Origin: Holophagaceae bacterium
Lineage (GTDB): Bacteria; Acidobacteriota; Holophagae; Holophagales; Holophagaceae
Reading direction: 5' to 3'
DNA length: 28,350 nt
Assembly: GCA_025353305.1 (NCBI GenBank)
Contig: JANXQX010000239.1
Span: 1-28,350 of the forward strand
Below are positions 21,591 to 28,350 of this stretch, in pieces. Below the pieces are notes generated by a model, which worked only from the letters and a program-made list of their open reading frames with translations, had not been told where the DNA came from and ran no database searches. The translations under genes and the position numbers were made by a program. Position 1 is the first letter of the stretch, and the number at the start of each line of letters is the position of its first letter.

Positions 21591-24500
21591 TCATGTCGCG
21601 GGAATGAAGTGGCCCGCCCCATAGTCCTGGATGCGCGCGATCAGTGCCCGAATGTTTGGGTCCTTCGGCTGGACCAGTGCCAACTTATTCGCCTCGCCAA
21701 GAAGTCGATTGAAAGCGGCTTCATCCCAGGCCCTGCGGGCCCGAAGCTCTTCCAGCCGGCACGCCAGCAGCCCTTTTCGTGGCCAGACCTGATCGGGCTT
21801 TTCGCGTCGCCCCTGCTCGAAATAGTTTCGAGCGGATGCCAGCTCCGAAGCTGGATCCAGTTTCTGCTTGAGCTTCCAGCGGGCCCGTAGCAGGGAGGCC
21901 TGCCCGAGACTTGGCAAGGCGAACACCAGGAAGGTGTTTTTCTGTTTGGCGGTGCGAGCCAGTTCCTCGGCATGATCCAGTTCAATGCCGGGATCCTCGC
22001 CGTGCTCCTGCATGAATTCAGCGCGCAGGACCACAATGTCCGCGAGGTTCGTCCGTGCGAAAGAATAATCCGGTGCCAGGCGCTGTGATTGCTCGAAGAG
22101 GTCTGAAGCCGCCTGTAGCGTGGAGGCGGGGTCCTGGCCTCGCATCAACTGGGCCTGGGCTTTCACTCCAAGCACCCAGATATGGTCCGAGAGGACCTGT
22201 CCTGAAGGCTTCAGCCGAACGCTTTCCTGGAATTGTCGTTCCGCCACCTCCACAACAGCATCCGGGTTTTCCCCGCTGCGCAATTCAAAGAAAGCCTGGG
22301 TGGTGTAGCAGTTGCCCATGCGCTGATGAAGCGTCGCGGCTTGCTCCGGGTGCTGCAAGGCACGTTGGAGAGCTTCCACTGCATTCTTGAGCGATGGACG
22401 CGGATCCTGGCCCGCCACCTCCAATAGCTGGGCTTGGCGCCACCAAAGATGCGCAAGCGTGCTGAGCACCTCGTTCGACTCTGGATTCAGGGTCAGCGCC
22501 AGGTTGGCCGCCTTGATCCCTGCTTCTGAATACGGAAGCGAATCCTGTTTCCAGCCCTCCACCTGACCCGCCCAGAAAAGGTAGATCGAAGCCAGACTGC
22601 CGTAGGCCTCCCAGCTGCGGGGGCGGATGCGCAAGGCTTCATCACACGCAGTTTTGGCCCACTCCAGGTCGCCAGGTTTCCCGGTTGAGGAAGTCAGGCG
22701 CAGGTGGATGACCGCTGCTCTGCGTCGGGCCTCCATCTCATAAACCGCGGGCGCACTACGGCCCACCGCCTTGGCCTTCGCAATGTCGGCTTCGGCCTCG
22801 GCCAGCAAGCGTTCCGCCTCCTGGAAATTCCGCGCGGCGATGGGTGCGGCCGCCCGGGCAAACCGCACCTCCGCATCGAGCAGATAGGACTGGTAGAGCC
22901 AAGGCTGGACTTCCCGCGCTTTTCTGGAAAAATCCAGAGCCTCAAGGTAATGGCCTTCCGTGAGCGCCAATTCGGCGGCGGCCAAAACCGGGAGGCCCCT
23001 ACCGCCTGTGTTGGCGCGGCGGAGCAGATCAAGTGCGGGAAGCCGCAGGCTGTCCTCCAATTCCTTGCGGCGATCCTCCCGGTCGGGACCCGTGACGGAA
23101 GCCAACGCAGCCCGGTAAAGCCCTGCCTTGGCAAGACCCAAGGCTTCAGCCACTTCAATCGTGCGATAGCCCGCATCCCAGGACCTGCTCAATTCAGCAT
23201 GGGCGGCTTCCAGATCTCCCAAGGCCAGGTGCGCTCGACCCAAGGCCAATCGGCCTGGACCCTCGGCATCTGGTCCCTGTCTGTTGATTTCTATTTCAAG
23301 GCGGTTCAGCTCCCGGCGCGCTTCGTCTTCCGTTGGCTGGACATTCTGGGCCGGCAATGCATACACCCTGGCCAACAGCGATTCAAGGCGCTCGGATTCA
23401 TGGGAAAAACGACCGGCAGCCCGAGCCTGGGCTTTGCTCCGCACCACCGCCGCCCCACTGAATCCGCCCACAAGGAGCAGTGTCGCGGCAGAAGCCCCCA
23501 CCACGCTGGAAAGCAGACGATGGCGTTGCACCCACTTTTTCATCCGCCCCGTGCGCGACAGCGGCCGTGCGGAAATAGGTTCGCCATTCAGATAGCGATA
23601 CAGGTCATCGCCCATTGCTTTTGCTGAGTCGTAGCGATCAACGACATTCTTTTCCAGCGCCTTGAGGATGATGGTTTCCAGATCCCTAGGCAGGTCCGGA
23701 ATCAGTGTTCGCGGCCTCGGAGGTTCCGTTTCCGTGGCCTTGCGCAGGATTTCCAGGGGCTGATCGCCTTCGAAAGGCGCCCGGCCGCAAAGGAATTCAA
23801 AACAGGTCACACCCAACGCGTAGACATCCGAGCGGCGGTCCAGGGGTTGTCCCCGCGCCTGTTCGGGACTCATGTATTGCGGGGTTCCAACCGTCTGGCC
23901 CGCCTGGGTCAGGTCTGTGCCTTCGGGCATCCAGGCCAATCCAAAATCCAGCACCAGCGGCTGCCACTCCCCTTCAGGCGTTTTTTCAACCATCACATTT
24001 CCAGGTTTCAGGTCGCGATGGATGATGCCAAGCCGATGGGCAGCGTGCACACCTTCGCACACCTGCGCCATGATCCGGACTTTCTCCTCCAACCGGAACT
24101 TGCCAGGTGCCTCTTTAAGCGTGGTGCCGTTGACATACTGCATGGCGATGAACGGCAGCCCCTCCGCTTCGCCCATGGCGAACACCTTGGCCACGTAGGG
24201 ATGCTCGACACGAGCCTGGGCTCTGGCTTCATTGAAGAATCGATCCTGATTTTGCCCCCCGGTATGCTGCAGAATTTTGAGGGCAACCGACCGGGCGAGC
24301 ATGGGATCCATGGCTTTATAGACCCTGCCCATGCCGCCTTCGCCAAGGATGTTCAGCAAACGGTAGGGGCCCCAGGGCTCACCTTCAGGAATTCCCGACA
24401 GTTTTGCCCAAAGCCGCTGTTCTCCGGACTGGACCTGTGAAATACCAGAGGGCGAGACGCTGGGAGAAATGGAATCTTGGCACGGTAATCCGTCCTGGGT

Positions 24501-24716
24501 CATGTCTTGCCAGATCCTAAGCTCCCGGCGCGCGTCTTCCTCCAAAATTTTTAATTGCGATGGGTTCAACCGCTGTTCATTCACCAGCCTCGCGAGAGCC
24601 TCATCCGGGCTCCACTCCAATTCCTTGCGCAGCGCTTCATCGTCCTCGCCCAAGCGCAGCCAACCCCGCCGGAAAGCAAGGTAAAGCATGCGGTCTTCAA
24701 GCAGATGTCTGATCAT
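21591..24716 (-). CDS. Membrane Ser/Thr protein kinase with repeat-rich (TPR-like) C-terminal region
   Basis: A 1041-residue Hanks-type kinase. After a 115-residue N-terminal region comes the kinase domain (about 118-376): glycine loop GEGGMG 125-130, ATP lysine K147, catalytic HRDLKPGN 233-240, DFG 257-259 and SPEQ 283-286. All catalytic residues are present, so it should be active. A single hydrophobic helix spans about 401-424. The 600 residues beyond it are alanine/leucine-rich helical repeats with TPR character (LGRAHLALGDLEAAHAELSR), expected outside the membrane if the kinase is cytoplasmic, and probably a protein-binding or sensing region. The ATG at 24716 has only a weak ribosome site; the ATG at residue 10 is an alternative. 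Substrate unknown. Confidence 0.92.
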   Translation of the reverse strand: MIRHLLEDRMLYLAFRRGWLRLGEDDEALRKELEWSPDEALARLVNEQRLNPSQLKILEEDARRELRIWQDMTQDGLPCQDSISPSVSPSGISQVQSGEQRLWAKLSGIPEGEPWGPYRLLNILGEGGMGRVYKAMDPMLARSVALKILQHTGGQNQDRFFNEARAQARVEHPYVAKVFAMGEAEGLPFIAMQYVNGTTLKEAPGKFRLEEKVRIMAQVCEGVHAAHRLGIIHRDLKPGNVMVEKTPEGEWQPLVLDFGLAWMPEGTDLTQAGQTVGTPQYMSPEQARGQPLDRRSDVYALGVTCFEFLCGRAPFEGDQPLEILRKATETEPPRPRTLIPDLPRDLETIILKALEKNVVDRYDSAKAMGDDLYRYLNGEPISARPLSRTGRMKKWVQRHRLLSSVVGASAATLLLVGGFSGAAVVRSKAQARAAGRFSHESERLESLLARVYALPAQNVQPTEDEARRELNRLEIEINRQGPDAEGPGRLALGRAHLALGDLEAAHAELSRSWDAGYRTIEVAEALGLAKAGLYRAALASVTGPDREDRRKELEDSLRLPALDLLRRANTGGRGLPVLAAAELALTEGHYLEALDFSRKAREVQPWLYQSYLLDAEVRFARAAAPIAARNFQEAERLLAEAEADIAKAKAVGRSAPAVYEMEARRRAAVIHLRLTSSTGKPGDLEWAKTACDEALRIRPRSWEAYGSLASIYLFWAGQVEGWKQDSLPYSEAGIKAANLALTLNPESNEVLSTLAHLWWRQAQLLEVAGQDPRPSLKNAVEALQRALQHPEQAATLHQRMGNCYTTQAFFELRSGENPDAVVEVAERQFQESVRLKPSGQVLSDHIWVLGVKAQAQLMRGQDPASTLQAASDLFEQSQRLAPDYSFARTNLADIVVLRAEFMQEHGEDPGIELDHAEELARTAKQKNTFLVFALPSLGQASLLRARWKLKQKLDPASELASARNYFEQGRREKPDQVWPRKGLLACRLEELRARRAWDEAAFNRLLGEANKLALVQPKDPNIRALIARIQDYGAGHFIPAT

Positions 24717-24766
24717 GTCCGTGCTGATTCAGCCTAGCGGAAGTAGGAGGCGGATTCCTGGGTTGG

Positions 24767-24798
24767 CATTTTCGATTGGCGATTTTCGATTGACGATT
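24767..24798. repeat. 14-bp tandem pair (ATTTTCGATTG type)
   Basis: CATTTTCGATTGGC (24767-24780) is followed directly by GATTTTCGATTGAC (24781-24794) and the start of a third copy. The core GATTTTCGATT recurs at 27883-27893 ahead of the tRNA-Ser gene, so this looks like a dispersed intergenic repeat. Confidence 0.7.
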
Positions 24799-24829
24799 CA
24801 GGCGCTGCAGCGGCGAAGCAGCTGGATTC

Positions 24830-24870
24830 TTGACCCTTGACTCTCGACTCTAGACTCTCGACCAAGACTC
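24830..24870. repeat. 7-bp tandem repeat array (TNGACTC)
   Basis: Nearly six consecutive heptamers occur: TTGACCC, TTGACTC, TCGACTC, TAGACTC, TCGACCA, then AGACTC. The array ends on the stop codon of the Nudix gene. There are no spacers, so it is a minisatellite, not a CRISPR. Confidence 0.8.
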
Positions 24871-25510
24871 AGGATGCAGCTCCTCCATCCATGACTTCCC
24901 TCAGTACCTCCAGCCAGGCTTTAAGTACGAATGCGGTGGCGCCCCAAAGCGGTGCCTGCGGCAATTCCAGCCGGGGAATTTCAAGTGCGAGGCCCTGCCG
25001 ATCCAATATCTCGGTGGCCCAGGGCGCATCCAGCAGGGGATGCAAAGGCAACAAAAGCGCATCGTGGATTTCGCTGCTCAATTCCCAGGAAGGCTCCGGC
25101 GCCTCCCATCGGAAGAGGACAGGGGTGAAGCGGGTATGCGCCTTGGCCACACCATCCGGAAAACAACCCATCTCCCACAGGTGATCCCGAACGCCCAATT
25201 CTTCAAACAGCTCCCGCCGGGCCGTCCATCTCAGATCGCGATCTCCGGGCTCCGCCATGCCACCTGGAAAAGCGATCTCACCGGGATGCTGAGGCGCGCT
25301 GAATCCCCTCTGGACCAGCAGGATTTTCCTTGCGCCGGTTTCGTCCCCCCAGAGCACCACCGCCACCGCGGCGCGGCGCGGCCCTTCGGGAATGCGGGCA
25401 CTGATCTTGTGGGGGTCAGGCCAGGATTGCGGCAGCACCAGGCTCCGCTCGATGACCCGCCAGGGTATCGCTGGCGCGGTTTGCGGCGGCGTCCACACGC
25501 CACCCGGCAT
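24869..25510 (-). CDS. Nudix hydrolase, CoA pyrophosphatase (NudL-like)
   Basis: A 213-residue Nudix enzyme. The Nudix box is complete at about residues 83-107: GGMAEPGDRDLRWTARRELF then EELGV, matching G-x5-E-x7-RE-x2-EE-x-G. Just before it, LLVQRGFSAPQHPGEIAFPG carries the L-L-x-x-R...H-x-G-x-x-x-FPGG signature of the CoA/acyl-CoA pyrophosphatase subfamily, so cleavage of CoA or its oxidised forms to phosphopantetheine and 3',5'-ADP is expected. The ATG at 25510 lies 7 bp after the rel stop; a TTG at 25534, overlapping rel, is possible. The ribosome site is weak in either case. Probably co-transcribed with rel. Confidence 0.87.
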   Translation of the reverse strand: MPGGVWTPPQTAPAIPWRVIERSLVLPQSWPDPHKISARIPEGPRRAAVAVVLWGDETGARKILLVQRGFSAPQHPGEIAFPGGMAEPGDRDLRWTARRELFEELGVRDHLWEMGCFPDGVAKAHTRFTPVLFRWEAPEPSWELSSEIHDALLLPLHPLLDAPWATEILDRQGLALEIPRLELPQAPLWGATAFVLKAWLEVLREVMDGGAAS

Positions 25511-25517
25511 ATCGGCT

Positions 25518-27791
25518 TCAGACAACCTTGCCAAAAACGCTCCCTCGCACGCGCTCAGCGGTGTAAACGCCCCGTACGCGGCGCAAGGTGGACAGGAGCT
25601 CCACCAGGTGGACCCGATCCTTCACCCGCAGCGCGATATGGAACAGCCCGCCGCCCAGTTCCGTGGCATTTCCCTGAAAGCGCTGAATATTGATGTTCAA
25701 GCGCTGGATGGCTTCGCTGATCGCCAACACCATGCCAGGCCGGTCTTCCGTGGTGAGCACGATTTCCGTTTCGTATTCCGATTGTCCCTGCTTGCCCCAA
25801 CCCACGTTCACCCGGCGTGCGGAGTGCAGGGTCGAGGCATTGAATTGTGGGCAATTGGCATGATGGATCGCCACCCCCCGGCCCCGGGTCACGTAACCCA
25901 GCACTTCATCACCCCAGATGGGCTTGCAGCATTGGGCCAGGTGATAGAGCACGCCGATGGTGTCATCCACCAGGATTTCTTCCACGCCCACCTTCGCGGG
26001 CTTGGGGGTCCGCGCCCGCTGGGGCGCAGGCAGGAGCGGTTCCAGCAGGCGGTGGGGCGTGAGCCGGCCGAATCCCACGGATGCATAAAATGCATCCCAG
26101 CTCGGCTGATTCAATTCTTCCAGCCGCTTTTCCAGGACTCCTTTCACCTCAGGCTGGTCGAGATGGATGCCCGCCGCATGCGCATCGCGCTCGAGCCTTT
26201 CCTTGCCCATCTGGACAGCATGGTTCCGTTCTTCTTCGCGGATGAAGCTCTGGATCCGGCTCTTGGCGCTGGCGCTCTTCACGATGGCCAGCCAGTCCCG
26301 CGAGGGCTTGTGGTCCGGCCGGGTCAGGATCTCCACCCGGTCGCCATTCACCAGGATGTGCTTCAGCGGCACCATGCGGCCGTTGACTTTGGCGCCCACG
26401 CAGTGGTGGCCGACCTGGGTATGGATGGCGTAGGCGAAGTCGATGGGAGTCACGCCCTCGGGCAGGCTCTTCACATCCCCTTTGGGCGTGAAGACCTGGA
26501 TGCGCCGGAAACTCAGCTCGCCTTTCAGGCTGGCCACGAGTTCGCGGCTGTCGCTGGAGTCCTGATGCAGCTGCACCATGCGGCGCAGGAAAGCCACCTG
26601 GTTGATCTCCATGCGATTGGCGATGCGGCCTTCCTTGTAGGTCCAGTGGGACGCGATGCCTGATTCGGCGTGGTCGTGCATTTCCGGCGTGCGGATCTGG
26701 ACTTCAAAGGCGTCGCCCGAGGGCATCACCACCGAGGTATGGATGCTTTGGTAGCCGTTGTCCTTCGGCAGGCTGATGTAGTCCTTGAAGCGTCCCGGAA
26801 TCGGCTTGTACAGCGCGTGGACGAGGCCCATGGCGGTATAGCAGGAGGCGCGGTCGGGGCAGATGATGCGGTAGGCCAGCCAATCGTGGATTTCCTCCAG
26901 CCCCTTTTCCTGGGCGCCCATCTTTTTCCATACGCCGAAAAGATGCTTGGACCGGCCGTAGACCGTGGCCGCGATGCCCTGGGATTTGAGCGCGGTATCG
27001 AGCGTGTTCTGGATTTCAGTGGTCAGCGCGGCGCTCTTGAGCCGTTTGGCTTCCACCGCCGAATTCAATTCCGCATAGCGCTCGGGCTCAAGATTGGCAA
27101 AGGCAAGATCCTCCAGCTGGCTGCGGACATTCCACATGCCGAGCCGATTTGCCAGGGGCGCATAGAGTTCCAGGGTTTCCCTGGCGATGCGGCGGCGTTT
27201 TTCCTCGCGCATCACCGAAATGGTCTGCATATTATGCAGGCGGTCCGCCAGCTTCACCAGCAGCACGCGGACATCCTTTCCCATGGCCACCAGCAATTTG
27301 CGGACATTCTCGGCGTTCAGTAAGTGCCGGTCCGTGAAGTCCAGCTTGCTCATCTTGGTGAGGCCGTCCACGATTTCGGCGACCTCCTCCCCGAATTCCG
27401 CCTTGACCTGGTTCAGGGTCATCAAGGTGTCTTCCACGGTGTCGTGGAGCATCCCGCAGGCCACGCTCACAGCGTCGAGCCGCCATTCCGCCAGGCTCAG
27501 GGAAACCGCCAGGGGGTGGAAGAAGTAGGGCTCGCCACTCTGCCGCAGCTGGGTCCGATGGCTCGTCCGTCCCACCTTGAAGGCCTTGTCCAGCAAGGCC
27601 AGGTCGCCATCTGGATGGTGGGTCAGGAAGGCTTCTTTCACTTTTGAATAGGCCCCCTCCAGCGTGAGGCAGGAATCGGGTCCGCAGGCGATGCTCAGAT
27701 TGTTCAGCTCATTGGTATCGCTGAATTCGTCCGCAGCCGTTCCCTCCCCCTCCCTGAGGACCAGATCCTGAGGAACCGCGCCGTCGGCCAT
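25518..27791 (-). CDS. rel: Bifunctional (p)ppGpp synthetase/hydrolase (RelA/SpoT homolog)
   Basis: A 757-residue stringent-response enzyme. The HD hydrolase domain is intact (H92 in YFFHPLAV, H116-D117 in GMLHDTVEDT, and KLADRLHNM). The synthetase domain has RFKDYISLPKDNGYQSIHT and EVQIRTPEMHDHAESGIASH, with the acidic EVQIRT motif typical of bifunctional enzymes. A TGS domain (IQVFTPKGDVKSLPEGVTP) and a C-terminal ACT domain (about 680-755) follow. Both activities appear functional, so this could be the organism's main ppGpp enzyme. The first 40 residues are a non-conserved extension. The ATG at 27791 lacks a strong ribosome site. The Nudix gene follows on the same strand. Confidence 0.95.
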   Translation of the reverse strand: MADGAVPQDLVLREGEGTAADEFSDTNELNNLSIACGPDSCLTLEGAYSKVKEAFLTHHPDGDLALLDKAFKVGRTSHRTQLRQSGEPYFFHPLAVSLSLAEWRLDAVSVACGMLHDTVEDTLMTLNQVKAEFGEEVAEIVDGLTKMSKLDFTDRHLLNAENVRKLLVAMGKDVRVLLVKLADRLHNMQTISVMREEKRRRIARETLELYAPLANRLGMWNVRSQLEDLAFANLEPERYAELNSAVEAKRLKSAALTTEIQNTLDTALKSQGIAATVYGRSKHLFGVWKKMGAQEKGLEEIHDWLAYRIICPDRASCYTAMGLVHALYKPIPGRFKDYISLPKDNGYQSIHTSVVMPSGDAFEVQIRTPEMHDHAESGIASHWTYKEGRIANRMEINQVAFLRRMVQLHQDSSDSRELVASLKGELSFRRIQVFTPKGDVKSLPEGVTPIDFAYAIHTQVGHHCVGAKVNGRMVPLKHILVNGDRVEILTRPDHKPSRDWLAIVKSASAKSRIQSFIREEERNHAVQMGKERLERDAHAAGIHLDQPEVKGVLEKRLEELNQPSWDAFYASVGFGRLTPHRLLEPLLPAPQRARTPKPAKVGVEEILVDDTIGVLYHLAQCCKPIWGDEVLGYVTRGRGVAIHHANCPQFNASTLHSARRVNVGWGKQGQSEYETEIVLTTEDRPGMVLAISEAIQRLNINIQRFQGNATELGGGLFHIALRVKDRVHLVELLSTLRRVRGVYTAERVRGSVFGKVV

Positions 27792-27882
27792 GTCTCAGTT
27801 TCAGTTAGTCCGCCCCGAAACGCCAGGGACTAGGGTATAGATCTCCAAATCCTGCAGGGAATAGGGTGGATTATTGATTTGG

Positions 27883-28069
27883 GATTTTCGATTATCGCTT
27901 GCAGCTAAATTGGCGGTGGGAGCGAGATTCCGGTGCCCGACGCGCCATGGCTGGGGCCGGCCCTTTTCCCTGTGCGCGCATGCGCGCTCCGGGGGGCCTA
28001 CCGCCCCGCCATTGGCGATTCGAATCCCGCTCCCACCGATTTTGAGCGGGCTTCGCCCGGATAAATTGG
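27883..28069. other. Repeat-rich intergenic region between rel and tRNA-Ser(UGA)
   Basis: There is no gene here; frames running through it arise from the tRNA complement. It contains the GATTTTCGATT core at 27883-27893, partial tRNA copies and an inverted-repeat element (listed separately), a 14-base palindrome GCGCGC-AT-GCGCGC at 27974-27987, an 11-base GCCTACCGCCC at 27996-28006 shared with the asnS-side hairpin, and a CGGGC-TTC-GCCCG hairpin at 28047-28059 that could end the minus-strand tRNA transcript. Confidence 0.6.
27914..28038. repeat. 125-bp element bounded by 17-bp inverted repeats matching the tRNA-Ser 3' end
   Basis: CGGTGGGAGCGAGATTC at 27914-27930 and GAATCCCGCTCCCACCG at 28022-28038 are inverted copies with a single mismatch. 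Both correspond to the acceptor/T-arm end of the adjacent tRNA-Ser gene. The left copy is part of a 25-base perfect direct repeat (27906-27930 and 28062-28086). There is no coding capacity inside. It could be a MITE-like insertion or a remnant of tRNA-directed integration. Confidence 0.6.
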
Positions 28070-28154
28070 CGGTGGGAGCGAGATTCGAACTCGCGGACGG
28101 TTGCCCGTCGTCGGTTTTCAAGACCGGTGCCTTAAACCGCTCGGCCATCCCACC
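28067..28154 (-). tRNA. tRNA-Ser(UGA)
   Basis: Minus-strand class II tRNA of 88 bases including an encoded CCA. The acceptor GGTGGGA pairs with TCCCACC; the anticodon loop CTTGAAA gives anticodon TGA, reading UCA codons; the T-loop GTTCGAATC is standard and a long variable arm (about 16 bases) fits serine. It is divergent from the second tRNA-Ser. A possible minus-strand promoter (TTGCGC, 18 bases, CATGAT) lies in the gap between the two genes. Confidence 0.95.
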
Positions 28155-28198
28155 CTTCCTTCATCATGAAGGCCAGGACCCCCACCGCGCAAGAATCC

Positions 28199-28227
28199 TT
28201 GCCGAGCCAAGCATCCAAAGGTAAGGT
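28199..28227 (+). promoter_or_regulatory. Candidate promoter of tRNA-Ser(GCU)
   Basis: TTGCCG at 28199-28204 and TAAGGT at 28222-28227 are separated by 17 bases, placing the transcription start just ahead of the tRNA at about 28234. Spacing and position fit a housekeeping sigma promoter; the -10 match is moderate. Confidence 0.45.
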
Positions 28228-28237
28228 TGAAAGTCCA

Positions 28238-28330
28238 GGAGAGTTGCCAGAGTGGCCGAATGGGTTCGCCTGCTAAGCGAAAGTATCGGGTAAACCGGTA
28301 CCGGGGGTTCGAATCCCCCACTCTCCGCCA
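28238..28330 (+). tRNA. tRNA-Ser(GCU)
   Basis: Plus-strand class II tRNA with an encoded CCA. The acceptor GGAGAGT pairs with ACTCTCC; the anticodon loop CTGCTAA gives anticodon GCT, reading AGC and AGU codons; GGTTCGAATCC is the T-arm and a long variable arm is present. Complete within the window. Confidence 0.96.
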
Positions 28331-28334
28331 AAAG

Positions 28335-28350
28335 GCCGCCGAAAGGCGGC
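28335..28350 (+). terminator. Terminator hairpin after tRNA-Ser(GCU), cut by the window edge
   Basis: GCCGCC and GGCGGC form a 6-bp stem around a GAAA loop, directly after the tRNA. Any downstream T-run would lie outside the window. Confidence 0.6.

Noticed and set aside
24830..24870. CRISPR array
   Set aside because: The repeats are 7 bp, contiguous and without spacers, and no cas gene is nearby.
27801..28148. 115-codon minus-strand frame across the tRNA-Ser(UGA) gene
   Set aside because: Its N-terminal residues are the translation of the tRNA itself, a well-known false gene; the remainder is repeat sequence without a protein-like pattern.

Overview
The window reads as a GC-rich bacterial chromosome segment. 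Gene content and the style of the intergenic repeats fit a Holophaga/Geothrix-like member of the Acidobacteriota, but that placement is inference; no 16S or other firm taxonomic marker is present. Nearly all of the window is coding, in short, tightly packed operons, many with ATGA or TGATG stop/start overlaps.

Left third (1-9025, all minus strand): a nitrate-type respiratory island. In transcription order it holds an Rrf2-family regulator with a cysteine cluster, a NarI-like membrane cytochrome b with a zinc-ribbon tail, a NasA/NarB-type molybdopterin reductase without an export signal, a four-cluster ferredoxin subunit, a Tat-anchored Rieske protein and a small two-helix membrane protein. 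After a 178-bp gap with palindromes come two tandem NarK-type nitrate/nitrite transporters and a carboxymuconolactone-decarboxylase-fold protein. Inferred function: nitrate enters through the NarK pair, and quinol electrons pass through the b-type subunit and ferredoxin to a cytoplasmic molybdenum site. The role of the periplasmic Rieske protein in that chain is not obvious. No nitrite reductase, NarJ-type chaperone or nitrate sensor is visible. This is the best candidate for an unusual system. The Rieske gene also carries an in-frame palindromic repeat element.

Middle (9026-16788): a YwiC-like membrane protein and a group II PLP decarboxylase (overlapping genes, minus); a bacteriohemerythrin and a DUF493 protein (plus); asnS and ssb (minus); then a plus-strand operon of a class-I glutamine-amidotransferase-like (C26) hydrolase, a PaaG-like enoyl-CoA hydratase/isomerase and a broken TMEM175-type channel gene.

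Right part (16789-28350): an unrecognised polytopic membrane protein, a stretch with a probable IS30 transposase relic, a two-gene unit of a putative lipoprotein and a radical SAM protein (plus), a PH-like/zinc-ribbon protein and a large membrane Ser/Thr kinase with a repeat-rich C-terminal region (minus), a CoA-type Nudix hydrolase and a bifunctional Rel/SpoT enzyme (minus). Two divergent tRNA-Ser genes (UGA, minus; GCU, plus) close the window. Intergenic DNA holds several small repeats: a 7-bp tandem array, a 14-bp tandem pair, a GTGGGCN heptad hairpin, and three copies of the tRNA-Ser 3' end, two of which flank a 125-bp inverted-repeat element.
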